Made by a program: the position numbers and the translations under genes. The notes below the pieces were generated by a model that searched no databases, was not told the origin of the DNA, and worked only from the letters and a program-made list of their open reading frames with translations. Below, one piece after another: positions 9,358-19,906 of a stretch of DNA of 64,000 nucleotides (the first letter of the stretch is position 1; each line of letters begins with the position of its first letter). Source of the DNA: Engelhardtia mirabilis (lineage in GTDB: Bacteria; Planctomycetota; UBA1135; GCA-002686595); the NCBI RefSeq assembly GCF_007748095.1, contig NZ_CP036287.1, positions 2,046,001 to 2,110,000 on the forward strand. The letters are read 5' to 3'.

Positions 9358-10650
9358 ATGAACAGAGGATGGCAGCGGGGATCGACGGTGGCGGGGATCG
9401 GGGTCGCGGCTCTGCTGCTCGGTGGCGCTTGGCAGGTGGGGCGGGCCGCCCAGGGAGGCGCTGACGGAGGTGACCCTGCCCGCGAATCGTCGTTCGATGA
9501 GCCCGTCGAGCAGCCGAGCGTGGGTGAGCTGGAGCTGCGCTGTGAGCTGGCCATCACCGACGGTCCGCTGCCCGCTTCGATCGACGTGATCGCGTGGGAG
9601 ACCTGGTCGAAGGACGGGCGGATCCGGCGGCGCTCGTCACTCGATCGGGTGCGGGTGCAGCCGGCCGTGGACGGCTCGCTCGTTAGCCTGACTGTTTCGC
9701 TCATCCACCGCGCGTCGGGCGCGGACCTGCCCGACGGAATCGAGCTCGAAGCGCGCGCCAGCGTGCAGCCCGCAGGCGCCTGCCGGGTGGAGCGTCCCTT
9801 CCCGGTCGACGGGAGCGTCCTCGACTTCGGTGAGTTGCGATTGGAGCGGCCGGCCCTGTTGGTCGAGGGCCTGGTGGTCGACCGCGGCGGGGGCCCGGTC
9901 GAGGACGCACGCGTGACCGTTCGCCATTGGCACCCTCTCAGCCACAGCTGGATGGCCGTGCACGGCAGCCCGGACGGTCGCACCGCTGCGGACGGGACCT
10001 TCAGCTACTTCGTCGACCCGCTCCAGTTACGGGGCGCGGACGCAGCGCCGATGGTCGAGGTCGAGAGCCCCGACGGCCAGGTCGGCGCGGCCTCGATCCG
10101 GGCCGCAGGCGAGGAGCTGATCCTCGAGCTCGGTACGCCCCTGGACTTCGAGTTGCGGGTCCCGCAGCTAACGGGCATCCGTTCCCGCCTGGAGGTCTTC
10201 GCCATGCCGCAGGCCGCGGTGCGGACGTTGTCTTGGCGACTCGTGCCCTGGAGGGTGGAGCGCGGCATCGACCGACTGGCCTTCGAGGGCCGAATCCCCT
10301 TCGAGGGCGACGTCGCGTTCGCCATCGGTGGGCCGGACTGGGTCGGGGAGCCCGCCCCCCTGCGCGTCGTGCCCCGGCCCGATGGTGATGGCAGGCAGGT
10401 CGTGCTCGAGCTCGAGGGTGGACTGTCGAGCGCGGTCGTCGACCTGATCGAGTCCCCGGGCGGCGGGTCCCTGCCCTTCGAGATCCTGGCCGGCCGTCAG
10501 CGTGAAGCGCGCCGCATGGCGGGTCCCCGTCGGGTGTACTTCGGCGGCGAAACGATCCAAGCGACCGTGGTCGCGGCCGACCGGCGCGGGCTGGACGTCG
10601 AGTTGACCTCCGGCAGCACGGTCACTGTCGAACAGCCCAGCGACTGGTAG
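9358..10650 (+). CDS. Membrane-anchored protein with carboxypeptidase-regulatory-like domain
   Basis: This is a 430-residue protein of unknown function. The N-terminus (MNRGWQRGSTVAGIGVAALL) is a membrane anchor or signal segment. Around residues 170-235 the pattern LLVEGLVVDRGGGPVEDARV followed by DGRTAADGTFSYFV fits a carboxypeptidase regulatory-like beta-sandwich. The remainder is beta-rich without enzymatic motifs. The ATG at 9358 has AGGA eight to ten bases upstream. An alternative in-frame ATG at 9316 begins 6 nt after a -10-like TAGGGT (9304-9309), which would suit a leaderless transcript, so the start is uncertain by 14 codons. Confidence 0.75.
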   Translation: MNRGWQRGSTVAGIGVAALLLGGAWQVGRAAQGGADGGDPARESSFDEPVEQPSVGELELRCELAITDGPLPASIDVIAWETWSKDGRIRRRSSLDRVRVQPAVDGSLVSLTVSLIHRASGADLPDGIELEARASVQPAGACRVERPFPVDGSVLDFGELRLERPALLVEGLVVDRGGGPVEDARVTVRHWHPLSHSWMAVHGSPDGRTAADGTFSYFVDPLQLRGADAAPMVEVESPDGQVGAASIRAAGEELILELGTPLDFELRVPQLTGIRSRLEVFAMPQAAVRTLSWRLVPWRVERGIDRLAFEGRIPFEGDVAFAIGGPDWVGEPAPLRVVPRPDGDGRQVVLELEGGLSSAVVDLIESPGGGSLPFEILAGRQREARRMAGPRRVYFGGETIQATVVAADRRGLDVELTSGSTVTVEQPSDW

Positions 10651-10772
10651 GCGCCGCGGCCCCGTTGGGCGCCCTTGCCCGCGGAACCGACCGAGCGCCG
10701 ATCGCTCACGAACGACGCGAGGCCGTCGCGATCGCCCCAGGCGCTCGCGACGGCCCCGTCGCCGAAGTCGGC

Positions 10773-12464
10773 TCAGTCCTCGATCGCGATCACCTGCACC
10801 AGGAAGACCAGGTCCTCGTTGGGGCCGATCATCGGGCCGGCGCCCCTGGGTCCGTAGGCCAGGTCCGAGGGGATCCAGAGCAGCGCCGTGCTGCCGGCCG
10901 GGAGCTCGAGCAGGGCTTCGGTCCAGCCCGGGATGACCTGGGTCACGCCGAAGGTCGAGGGCTCGCCGCGTTCGAAGGAGTTGTCGAACAGGGTGCCGTC
11001 GGAGGCCAGCCAGCCGGCGTAGTGCACACGCACCTTCTGGTCGGCGCGCGCCGGCTTGCCGCTGCCGGCGATCACGGTCTGGATCACCAAGCCGCTGTCG
11101 GTGATGTCGGAGCCCTCGCGCTTCGGTTCGACGAACTCGGGCACCGGCAGGGGCTCCAGCACGTCGAGCAGCTCCAGGCGCCAGATGGTGCTCGCGCCGG
11201 GCTCGATGCCAGGCGGCTGGCGCTCGCCGAAGCTCTGCTCCGGCGGAACCTCGGCCACCAGGACGGAGCCCGGCGCCATGGTGAGCGGAAGCTCCTTCAT
11301 GAAGGGCAGGAGCAGTTGATCGGCCTTGGCGGTGAGGGAGCCCTGGGGCGTGTTCAGGCTCGAATCGATCAACTGGCCGTCGGTGGTCCAGTAGGTGAAG
11401 CGCAGCTTGAAGGTCTGCTCCGCGGTCGGCGGCGCGCCCTCGCCGGGCTCGAGCGTGAGGCAGCGGATGCCGCTCTCGGTCACGGTCGCGCCCTCATCGG
11501 GCACCGGCACGAAGTCGGGCAGGACCGGGTTGCGCGCCACGTGCAGCACTTCGATGCGCCAGATCGTCGAGTCGCCCTCGCCGATGCCGGGGACAGCCGC
11601 GTCGCCGAAGCCCGCGGAGGGCGGGACCTCGACCAGGGCCACGGTGCCCGGCTTGACCACCGGCAGCAGCTCCTCGATGAAGGGCAGGGGAGCCTGTTGC
11701 GTCGAGCACATCAGAGGACCGTTGTCCCACTCGCTGCAGTCGATCGGCTGTCCATTCGGTCCGTACATGGCGAACCACAGCTTGACCGCCTCGTCGGGCG
11801 CCGGCGCCTCCCCGCTGCCGGGTTCGAGCACCTGGTAGCGGATCCCGCGCGCCAGCATGATCGCCTTCTGCGGGTCGAGGGGCTGGAACGCCGGGGGCCG
11901 CTCGCCGGGCGTGAAGCCGATCAGCTCCACGTCGAAGATCAGGGTCGATCCGGGTGTGATCTCGCCCCGCGACTGGTCGCCGTAGGCCAGGTCGGCCGGC
12001 ACCGTCAACTTGAAGCGCGAGCCCGGGCTCATGAGCTGCAGCCCCTCGTTCCAACCCGGGATCACGCGTCCCAGACGAAACTTCGCGGTCTCGACCTCGC
12101 CGCCCGGCTGCCGCGCCACCCGCGAGTTGTCGAAGATCGTCCCGTCGGTCAGCCAACCGGTGTAGTGCACCTCGACCATGTCGCCGAGCGCGGGCTTGGG
12201 CGAGCCTTCGAGCCCGGGCTCGAGGATCGAATAGACCAGGCCTGACTCGGTCGTGACCGCAGTCGCGCCGTCGGCGGGGATCGCCGCGGGCCCGTCTTGA
12301 GCCGCGGGCTCGTCCTGGTTCGTTCCGTCCTGGATCGAACCGGCGATCGGCGCACCCGCGACTCCCGTCGGCGTGGCCGCGGTCGTGAGCGGGATCGAGC
12401 CGCTGGCGGCGCCGAAGTGGGGCGCTGCCAAGAGGGTCAGCGCAGTGAGGGTCGAGAGAGACAT
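10773..12464 (-). CDS. Secreted multi-domain FKBP-type peptidyl-prolyl isomerase
   Basis: This is a 563-residue protein. The ATG at 12464 starts a signal peptide (MSLSTLTALTLLAAPHFGA); the frame extends further upstream, but that stretch is arginine/proline-rich and not credible. Four FKBP-like modules follow in tandem. The first (VEVHYTGWLTDGTIFDNS, then LMSPGSRFKLTVPADLAYG) and the fourth (VRVHYAGWLASDGTLFDNS, then LAYGPRGAGPMIGPNEDLVF) keep the usual FKBP signature. The second and third (KLWFAMYGPNGQPIDCSEWD; KLRFTYWTTDGQLIDSS) lack much of the active-site signature and are probably binding domains. Its likely role is folding or chaperoning of exported proteins. Four domains is unusual; most secreted FkpA/MIP proteins have one. 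Confidence 0.9.
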   Translation of the reverse strand: MSLSTLTALTLLAAPHFGAASGSIPLTTAATPTGVAGAPIAGSIQDGTNQDEPAAQDGPAAIPADGATAVTTESGLVYSILEPGLEGSPKPALGDMVEVHYTGWLTDGTIFDNSRVARQPGGEVETAKFRLGRVIPGWNEGLQLMSPGSRFKLTVPADLAYGDQSRGEITPGSTLIFDVELIGFTPGERPPAFQPLDPQKAIMLARGIRYQVLEPGSGEAPAPDEAVKLWFAMYGPNGQPIDCSEWDNGPLMCSTQQAPLPFIEELLPVVKPGTVALVEVPPSAGFGDAAVPGIGEGDSTIWRIEVLHVARNPVLPDFVPVPDEGATVTESGIRCLTLEPGEGAPPTAEQTFKLRFTYWTTDGQLIDSSLNTPQGSLTAKADQLLLPFMKELPLTMAPGSVLVAEVPPEQSFGERQPPGIEPGASTIWRLELLDVLEPLPVPEFVEPKREGSDITDSGLVIQTVIAGSGKPARADQKVRVHYAGWLASDGTLFDNSFERGEPSTFGVTQVIPGWTEALLELPAGSTALLWIPSDLAYGPRGAGPMIGPNEDLVFLVQVIAIED

Positions 12465-12715
12465 CTGGCGTCCTGAGTGACTTGGGGCGATCGATCGGTG
12501 ACCCCGTGCGGGTCGACCGTTGCTTGGGGGCGAGGATCCTAACGGCACCTGGCAGGTCGGTACGCCCCCGGCGCCGCGGAGTTGGCCCCGATGGGCCGCC
12601 GGGGTGATCGGAGTCCGAACGCGAGCCCGTGCCCGGTCGATCGTCGGGCGCGACGGCGTGGACCGCACCGGCTCGGAGCCGTCGCGCGAGCGCCGGGCGT
12701 GGAGCCCTCGGCCCC

Positions 12716-14044
12716 TCAGCGCTCGCCGAACGAGATCGCCAGGGCGCTGCGCTGGGCGTCCGTCGCGGCGCGCCCGGAGATTCGCAGCTCACCCTTCAGA
12801 TCCACGCCGTCGGCGAGGAAGACGCGCCCGTTGGGCTTGGGTCCCGGGCGGTCGCCGGTGTACTCCGGCTCGAGGTCGAGGGCCACGCCGAATGCGCCGG
12901 CTTGGAAGACGTTGTCGGCCTCGATCACGACCCGCTCGCAGGCCGAGATGGCGACCGTGGCGCGGTCGCCACAACCCTCGGCGAAGCGGAACTCGTTGGA
13001 GCGCAGCACCAGCGAACCGTTGGGGAGCTTCTCGCCGCCGTCCCAGGCCACCAACGCGCCGGTGCCGTAGGGCGCGCCGCCGCGGGTCAACTTGCGGAGG
13101 CGTTGATCGAAGCCGGCCTTGTACGTGTTGTCCTGGACCAGGATCGTGCAGTGCTGCAGGCCTCCCGCGAAGGTGAAGGCCGTGCCGCCCTTGAAGTCGT
13201 CCCACTCGGACAAGCCAGTGTCGGAGACCTTGTTGCCTCGCACGACGATCAAGCCGCGACCCGGAGGACCCGAGCGCTCGCGCGCGGTGATCTGCACGAA
13301 GCAGCGCCCCAGGCGCGTGCCATCGATGTTCTCGAGGGTGATGTCCCCGCGCGGGCTCTGCAGGTAGAAACCGTGTTCCAGCCGCACGTCGCGCACGAAG
13401 GCCCGGCCCTCGCGCCCGGCGAAGACGAAGTCGGCCAGGTCGTGGCCGAGGATGCCCCACTTGCTGGAGTTGCCCGTGCCGGCCACGTGGTCCCAGCCGC
13501 CGTCGATCCCGCAGTCGTAGAAGTGGAAGCCGGTGTGCTGTTCGTTGTCGGCCAGGTCGTAGAACATCACCGCCGAGCGCGTGCCGGCCTCGATCACCAC
13601 CTTTTCGAAGGTGATGTGGGCGACCGGGAACTGCTGGGAGATGCCGATGGTGTCGCCGCGGCCCTGGGCCTTGAAGCGCACGATGCCGCGCCCGCGTACG
13701 GTGATCGGCAGCCCGGGTTGGCCGCCGACCGTGCGGGCGTTGGAGGGGTCTTGGTTGTTGAACCCGATCATCAGCGGCGCGTAGTCACCGGGCTGCAGCT
13801 CGATCAGCGCGCCCGGCCCGGCGAACTCGAGGGCCTTGGCCACCGGGTAGGGGGTCTCGATCCGACGCGCGCCGTCGACCTCGACCCAACCCGGTCCGCA
13901 CACGATCAGTCCGCCGATCGACCCGCGCTCGGGATCCTGGGGCGCTGGGCTGGGGGGCAACGCGGCGGCGCCCGACGGAATGCCGGCGACGAGGGCCAGG
14001 AGGGCGGCGCCGGCACGGAGCGAGGGTCGGGGGCGGATCTGCAT
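12716..14044 (-). CDS. Secreted right-handed beta-helix-like protein
   Basis: This is a 442-residue protein with a signal peptide (MQIRPRPSLRAGAALLALVA, cleavage near the proline-rich LPPSPAPQ). The body has irregular beta-strand repeats typical of parallel beta-helix proteins: ALIELQPGDYAPLMIGF, PITVRGRGIVRFKA, AHITFEKVVIEAG, DITLENIDGTRLGRC, GLIVVRGNKVSDTG, SLVLRSNEF and ERVVIEADNVF. No polysaccharide-lyase catalytic motif was identified, so substrate and activity are unknown. It lies downstream of and parallel to the OYE/hydrolase pair, 86 bp away. Confidence 0.78.
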   Translation of the reverse strand: MQIRPRPSLRAGAALLALVAGIPSGAAALPPSPAPQDPERGSIGGLIVCGPGWVEVDGARRIETPYPVAKALEFAGPGALIELQPGDYAPLMIGFNNQDPSNARTVGGQPGLPITVRGRGIVRFKAQGRGDTIGISQQFPVAHITFEKVVIEAGTRSAVMFYDLADNEQHTGFHFYDCGIDGGWDHVAGTGNSSKWGILGHDLADFVFAGREGRAFVRDVRLEHGFYLQSPRGDITLENIDGTRLGRCFVQITARERSGPPGRGLIVVRGNKVSDTGLSEWDDFKGGTAFTFAGGLQHCTILVQDNTYKAGFDQRLRKLTRGGAPYGTGALVAWDGGEKLPNGSLVLRSNEFRFAEGCGDRATVAISACERVVIEADNVFQAGAFGVALDLEPEYTGDRPGPKPNGRVFLADGVDLKGELRISGRAATDAQRSALAISFGER

Positions 14045-14130
14045 TGCGATGGTCGTCGGCGTCGCGGCGGAAGGGCTCGAGCGGAGGCTAGCGCAGGGAC
14101 GAGGCCCGACCGGGCACAGTTACGGACAGG

Positions 14131-15762
<1,632 letters not shown>

Positions 15763-15774
15763 CGTCGGCGCCGA

Positions 15775-16689
15775 TCAGCCCTGGTCCGGCGCCTGGGTCG
15801 ATGCGGCGAAAGGATCGTCTTCGACTTGCTCGCGGACCAGGGGGGCGGGGCGCTCGAGGGTGTAGACGTGGTCGAGGAAGGGCTCGAGCGCTGCCCAATA
15901 GGCGCCGCTGTCCTCGAAGCGCGCCCACAGTGCTCGCGATCCGTGGTTGCCCTCGGTCTCGGGCAGGAAGTACCAGCGACCCTCGTTCGGAGTGGAAGGC
16001 AGGTTGTCCCAGATCTCCTCCCAGTTGCCGCGCTCGCGGCGGGCGGAAGTCAGGAAGCCCGGTTGGGTCACTCGCAGCGCGGCGGATGCGATCCAGTCCT
16101 TGGGCTTGCCTTCGCGCTCGAAGTAGTCGCCGGGGGCGAAGGCGACCCAGGCGTCCACCAACTCGGGGTGGTCGGCGGCCAGGCGCAAGACCAGGGCCGA
16201 GGAGTAGCTGCTGCCCCAGGCCACGAGGGTGCGGCCGTTGGCGAGGTGCCGGCGCACCGCGGCCAGGGCGGCGACCATGTCCTGCTCGGCATCGGTGAAG
16301 CGCGTCGGCAGTTCCGCCGCCACCGCGCGGGCGTTGGTGGCGTTGACGACGTCGTTGACCGCGCCGCCGGAGCGCTGGTCCACGGCCAAGCAGTCGAAGC
16401 CCAGGAGCACGAGCTGGGGGGCGATCTCCCGGTACTCGCCGCGGCTCCAGCCGGCCTGGTGGAAGAGGACGATGAAGGGCCGCTGCGAACGTTCCTGGGG
16501 CGAGGAGACCTCGCCGACATAGAGGTCGGCGGTGATCTCCAGGCCGTCGCCACTTTGGAACGTGACCGTCCGGTACACGGTCGCCGGTGCGGACACCGCC
16601 GAAGGGGCGGCTGCCGGGGGGGCGGGCTCCTGGGTCGTCGCGGCGAGGGCCGCGGCGGCCACCAGCGTGATCAGCGATGTGAGTGCCAT
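15775..16689 (-). CDS. Secreted alpha/beta hydrolase
   Basis: This is a 304-residue protein starting at the ATG at 16689, which opens a signal peptide (MALTSLITLVAAAALAATTQ); the longer frame upstream is not plausible. Hydrolase features are RPFIVLFHQAGWSRGEY (oxyanion region), GFDCLAVDQRSGG, the nucleophile elbow WGSSYSS with the last Gly of GxSxG replaced by Ser, and a late His in ETEGNHGSRALW. It resembles dienelactone-hydrolase-like or acetyl-xylan-esterase-like enzymes; the substrate is unknown. On the minus strand a TAGGAT -10-like hexamer sits about 13 nt before the start. It is followed after 12 bp by the OYE gene. Confidence 0.85.
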   Translation of the reverse strand: MALTSLITLVAAAALAATTQEPAPPAAAPSAVSAPATVYRTVTFQSGDGLEITADLYVGEVSSPQERSQRPFIVLFHQAGWSRGEYREIAPQLVLLGFDCLAVDQRSGGAVNDVVNATNARAVAAELPTRFTDAEQDMVAALAAVRRHLANGRTLVAWGSSYSSALVLRLAADHPELVDAWVAFAPGDYFEREGKPKDWIASAALRVTQPGFLTSARRERGNWEEIWDNLPSTPNEGRWYFLPETEGNHGSRALWARFEDSGAYWAALEPFLDHVYTLERPAPLVREQVEDDPFAASTQAPDQG

Positions 16690-16998
16690 GGTTGGGGGAG
16701 AGATCCTACCGCCCCACGGACTCGGGTTCGGGCCAGCCCCGACGGCTTCGACATGGAGCTCCGCGAGGGCAGTGGTCCCGATCGAGTCCCGGATGGGCCG
16801 CTCGTGGACACGGGCCGAGGGCGCGATCCTCGTCGCGACCGGCCGAGCTCCCATCGGGCGAGGGAGCTGCGTCCGAGCAGCCCGGGCTCGGGTCGAGGAC
16901 TACTCGAGACGGTCACTGGGGGGCGCAACTACGTGTCGCCGGGCACCCGACGCCGAGCGGTCTCGCAACCCGCGCTTGGTGGTGCCAGAATCCCGGCC

Positions 16999-17787
16999 AT
17001 GACTCAGCATGTCGCGCTCGTCACCGGCGGCAGTCGCGGCATCGGCGCCGCGATCGTCGAGGAGCTCGTCACAGTGGGGGCCGCGGTGATCGTGGCCGCC
17101 CGCGGTCTGCAGGACTGCGAACGGCTCTGCGCACAGATCGAGGAGGCGGGAGGTTCGGCGCGGCCCCTGGCTCTGGACGTGGCGGATCGCTCCTCCCTGC
17201 GCGCGGCCCGAGTTCGCATCGAGCAGTTGGCCGGCGAGCTCGGTCCCGTCGATTGGCTGGTCAACAACGCCGGGATCGCCATCAGCGCGCCGCTCCTGCG
17301 CGGCACGACGGACTCGGGAGAAGACCTCTACGAGCGGCACCTGGCGGTCAACTTCCACGGCCCACGGCTCCTGGTCGAGGCGCTGTTGCCGGGCATGCTC
17401 GAGCGGGGCGCCGGCCGCATCCTGGCGATCGCTTCCTCCGCCGGGCTGGTGGGCTATCCCTATGTCAGCGCCTACTGCGCGTCCAAGCATGCCCTGCTCG
17501 GCTTCACCCGCGCCGCCGCGCTCGAGGTCGGCCCCAAGGGCGTCGCCTTCGGCGCCATCTGTCCGCACTACGTCGACTCGCCCATGCTCGCCGCCTCGAT
17601 CGCCAACGTCGTGGCCAAGACCGGCAAGTCCGAGGCCGAGGCGCGCGCATTCTTCGCATCACAGAATCCGGGCGGCGCCCTGGTCCAACCGTCGGAGGTG
17701 GCCGGAGTCGCTCGCCAGTGGCTCGAGTCGGGACCGAACGGCGCGGTGATCGAGTTGGACGGCGCTCGTCAGCACCTGCGCCAGTAG
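16999..17787 (+). CDS. Short-chain dehydrogenase/reductase (SDR)
   Basis: This is a 262-residue NAD(P)-dependent oxidoreductase of the classical SDR type. The ATG at 16999 sits directly before the Rossmann motif TGGSRGIG; the in-frame extension upstream is an antisense shadow. Other motifs are NNAG (residues ~92-95), catalytic Ser in IASSAG, and YCASK (Tyr and Lys of YxxxK). It is clearly paralogous to the SDR at 39248, sharing VNFHGPR, HYVDSPM/YYVDSPM and an NPGG-containing tail. It is divergent from the secreted hydrolase at 16689. The substrate is unknown; a hydroxyacyl-CoA or alicyclic alcohol in CoA-thioester degradation is possible given the other genes. Confidence 0.9.
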   Translation: MTQHVALVTGGSRGIGAAIVEELVTVGAAVIVAARGLQDCERLCAQIEEAGGSARPLALDVADRSSLRAARVRIEQLAGELGPVDWLVNNAGIAISAPLLRGTTDSGEDLYERHLAVNFHGPRLLVEALLPGMLERGAGRILAIASSAGLVGYPYVSAYCASKHALLGFTRAAALEVGPKGVAFGAICPHYVDSPMLAASIANVVAKTGKSEAEARAFFASQNPGGALVQPSEVAGVARQWLESGPNGAVIELDGARQHLRQ

Positions 17788-17968
17788 TGGTCCAGGGCAC
17801 CAGTCGCAGAGGGAGGGGCGCCGTGGCGGAGCGACCCGCCCGCCCAGCTCGCGGTGGAACCAGATAGTTCTGGTCCAGCGCCGCGAACCCCGAAGTTGCC
17901 TGCGAGGTCAGAGCGGTGGGGGGCCGGTAGGGCGCTTGGAGCCCCTCCCACGAGTTCCGAGACTTGAT

Positions 17969-17997
17969 TTGACAGGGCTAGACGACCGGTCTATTTT
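17969..17997 (+). promoter_or_regulatory. Sigma-70-type promoter with TetR operator in the spacer
   Basis: TTGACA (17969-17974) and TATTTT (17992-17997) are separated by exactly 17 bp. The spacer and edge of the -10 hold the interrupted palindrome TAGACGACCGGTCTA (17979-17993), arms TAGAC/GTCTA with a 5-bp centre. Repressor bound there would block polymerase, implying autoregulation of the TetR gene starting at 18007. The -10 ends 9 nt before the ATG, so the transcript would be nearly leaderless. Confidence 0.8.
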
Positions 17998-18006
17998 CCC
18001 GCCCCC

Positions 18007-18636
18007 ATGTCTCGCCCGAAGACTCCCCTGGACGAAGGAGCGACCTCCGAAGCGGTTGGCACGCAGGAGCGAATCCTCGCCTCCGCCCACGACATCGTCA
18101 GCGCCAAGGGCTTCAACGGCTCGGGCCTGAACGAAATCCTGCAGCGCGCCGGCGTCCCGAAGGGCTCCTTCTACCACTACTTCGCGTCCAAGGAGGCTCT
18201 GGGGGTCGCGCTGATCGAGCGCGCCCGCGATGAGCACCTCGAGCACATGGGGCCGCTGCTCTCGGACCGGGGGATGACCCCGTTGCAACGGCTGCGGGCA
18301 GTCTTCGATTCGGGCTTCGAGGAGTGCAGGGACAGCGGCACATCGTGTGAGTGCCTGATCGCCAAGCTCGCCCTCGAGACGTCGAATCTCAGCGACTCGG
18401 TGCACGCCGCGGTCAAGGGCGCCTACCAGCAGTGGAGCACGGGGCTCGCCGGAGTCCTGAAGGAGGGGCAGGCGGCCGGTGAGATCGCCGCGCGGCACGA
18501 CGCCGACCACCTGGCCAACGTGCTGGTCATGCTCTGGATCGGGGCGACCACGCGCATGCAGATCGAGCGCAGCCTGCAGCCACTCGAGGACTTCCTCGAC
18601 TTCGTCTTTGGGACCCTGCTCCCGCATTCACCCTGA
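18007..18636 (+). CDS. TetR/AcrR-family transcriptional regulator (NemR/AcuR-like)
   Basis: This is a 209-residue repressor-type protein. The N-terminal DNA-binding helix-turn-helix is RILASAHDIVSAKGFNGSGL followed by NEILQRAGVPKGSFYHYFASKEALG, very close to the AcuR/NemR subgroup. The ligand domain contains CRDSGTSCECLIAKLA, three cysteines at the place where NemR-type proteins carry redox/electrophile-sensing cysteines. Its own promoter contains a TAGAC-N5-GTCTA operator. The next three genes form an RND efflux system, so it probably represses that pump and is released by an electrophile or small organic compound (inference). Confidence 0.92.
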   Translation: MSRPKTPLDEGATSEAVGTQERILASAHDIVSAKGFNGSGLNEILQRAGVPKGSFYHYFASKEALGVALIERARDEHLEHMGPLLSDRGMTPLQRLRAVFDSGFEECRDSGTSCECLIAKLALETSNLSDSVHAAVKGAYQQWSTGLAGVLKEGQAAGEIAARHDADHLANVLVMLWIGATTRMQIERSLQPLEDFLDFVFGTLLPHSP

Positions 18637-18703
18637 CGACCACGCATTCCAGTCGGTGGGGCAACGCGCACCAAGATCATCGACCCAGTCGACTTGCATA
18701 CCC

Positions 18704-19897
18704 ATGACTCACGCTTCCCTAGCGCAAGAGCCGCGTCCGTCGAGCTCGGCTCCCGTCGATCGGGAGGCCGATTCCCGCGACCTGCCGAGCCCGCCGCGTT
18801 ACGCAGCCTGGATCGCCTCGCTGCTCCTGCTCGCCGTGATCGTGGGCGGTGGTCTCGGCCTCACGGCCTGGCGCCGAGGCCAGATGGCGGCGGCCGCGGC
18901 AGTTCAGCAACCCGAACCGGTCGCCGTCGTGACCGCTGACCTGGCTCGCATACTGCCCTACCAGCGCACGAGCACCGCGATCGGCACGGTGCTCGCTCTG
19001 CGCTCGGTGACGCTTCGCAACGAGGTGGCGGGCACGGTGGTCGAATCGCGCCTCGAGGCCGGAGCCATCGTCGAGGAGGGAGAGCTCCTGGTCGCGCTCG
19101 ACGTGAGCGTCGAGCAGGCGGAACTCGCCGCGCTCGAGGCTCGAGCGGCGCTGGCGGCCACGCTGCTGGATCGCACGGAGCGCGCGAGCGCCAGCCGGGG
19201 CGCGAGTCAAGCCGACGTCGATCGTGCTCGCACCGAGCGCGAGGTCGCTGATGCCGATGTCGCGCGGACGAAGGCGGAGATTCGACGCAAGACCCTGCGC
19301 GCACCCTTCAGGGCGCGGATCGGCCTCTCGGACGTGCACACAGGTCAGTACCTGGACCAGGGAGCCTCCCTGACCACGCTGCAGGGCGCCGATGACGCGG
19401 TACACGTCGACTTCTCGGTACCCCAGGACACCGCCGCCGGCCTCTTGGTCGGGCAGCAGGTCTCGGTCGTCGCGGGACCCACGGAGTCGTTGGTCGAGGC
19501 CCGCATCGTAGCCATCGACGCGCGGGTGGACCGCTCGACCCGCAACAGCCTGGTGCGGGCGCGCATCGAGGGGACTCCGGCAGCCCCCGGCTCCTCGGTT
19601 CGCGTGCGGGTCCCGCTCGGGCCCCCGCGCGACGTGCTGACGGTGCCCGTGAGTGCGCTGCGTCGGAGCCCCGCGGGTGACCTGGTGTTCGTGCTGGTGG
19701 ACGACGGTCAGGGCGCGACCCGCGCCCATGAGCGGCGAGTCGACGCGGGCGCCGTCCTGGGTGACGCGGTCGTGATCGAGAGCGGGCTCGTGGCGGACGA
19801 GCGAGTCGCGGTGATCGGCTCGTTCAAGTTGTACGAAGGGGCGCGCGTCGACGTGGCTCAACAGTCCCCGGCCGCTGGCGCGAGCGCGGCGAATTAG
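18704..19897 (+). CDS. RND efflux periplasmic adaptor (HlyD/AcrA type)
   Basis: This is a 397-residue membrane fusion protein. The ATG at 18704 is the first sensible start after the regulator. One N-terminal membrane segment (AAWIASLLLLAVIVGGGLGL) precedes the lipoyl half-motifs VTLRNEVAGTVVE and GAIVEEGELLVALD, an alpha-helical hairpin (residues ~130-190), the second lipoyl half LRAPFRARIGLSDVHTGQYL and a beta-barrel domain. It would link the inner-membrane pump at 19907 to the outer-membrane channel at 23008. It lies 67 bp after the regulator and 9 bp before the permease, so the genes form one operon. Confidence 0.93.
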   Translation: MTHASLAQEPRPSSSAPVDREADSRDLPSPPRYAAWIASLLLLAVIVGGGLGLTAWRRGQMAAAAAVQQPEPVAVVTADLARILPYQRTSTAIGTVLALRSVTLRNEVAGTVVESRLEAGAIVEEGELLVALDVSVEQAELAALEARAALAATLLDRTERASASRGASQADVDRARTEREVADADVARTKAEIRRKTLRAPFRARIGLSDVHTGQYLDQGASLTTLQGADDAVHVDFSVPQDTAAGLLVGQQVSVVAGPTESLVEARIVAIDARVDRSTRNSLVRARIEGTPAAPGSSVRVRVPLGPPRDVLTVPVSALRRSPAGDLVFVLVDDGQGATRAHERRVDAGAVLGDAVVIESGLVADERVAVIGSFKLYEGARVDVAQQSPAAGASAAN

Positions 19898-19906
19898 AGG
19901 TCTCCC

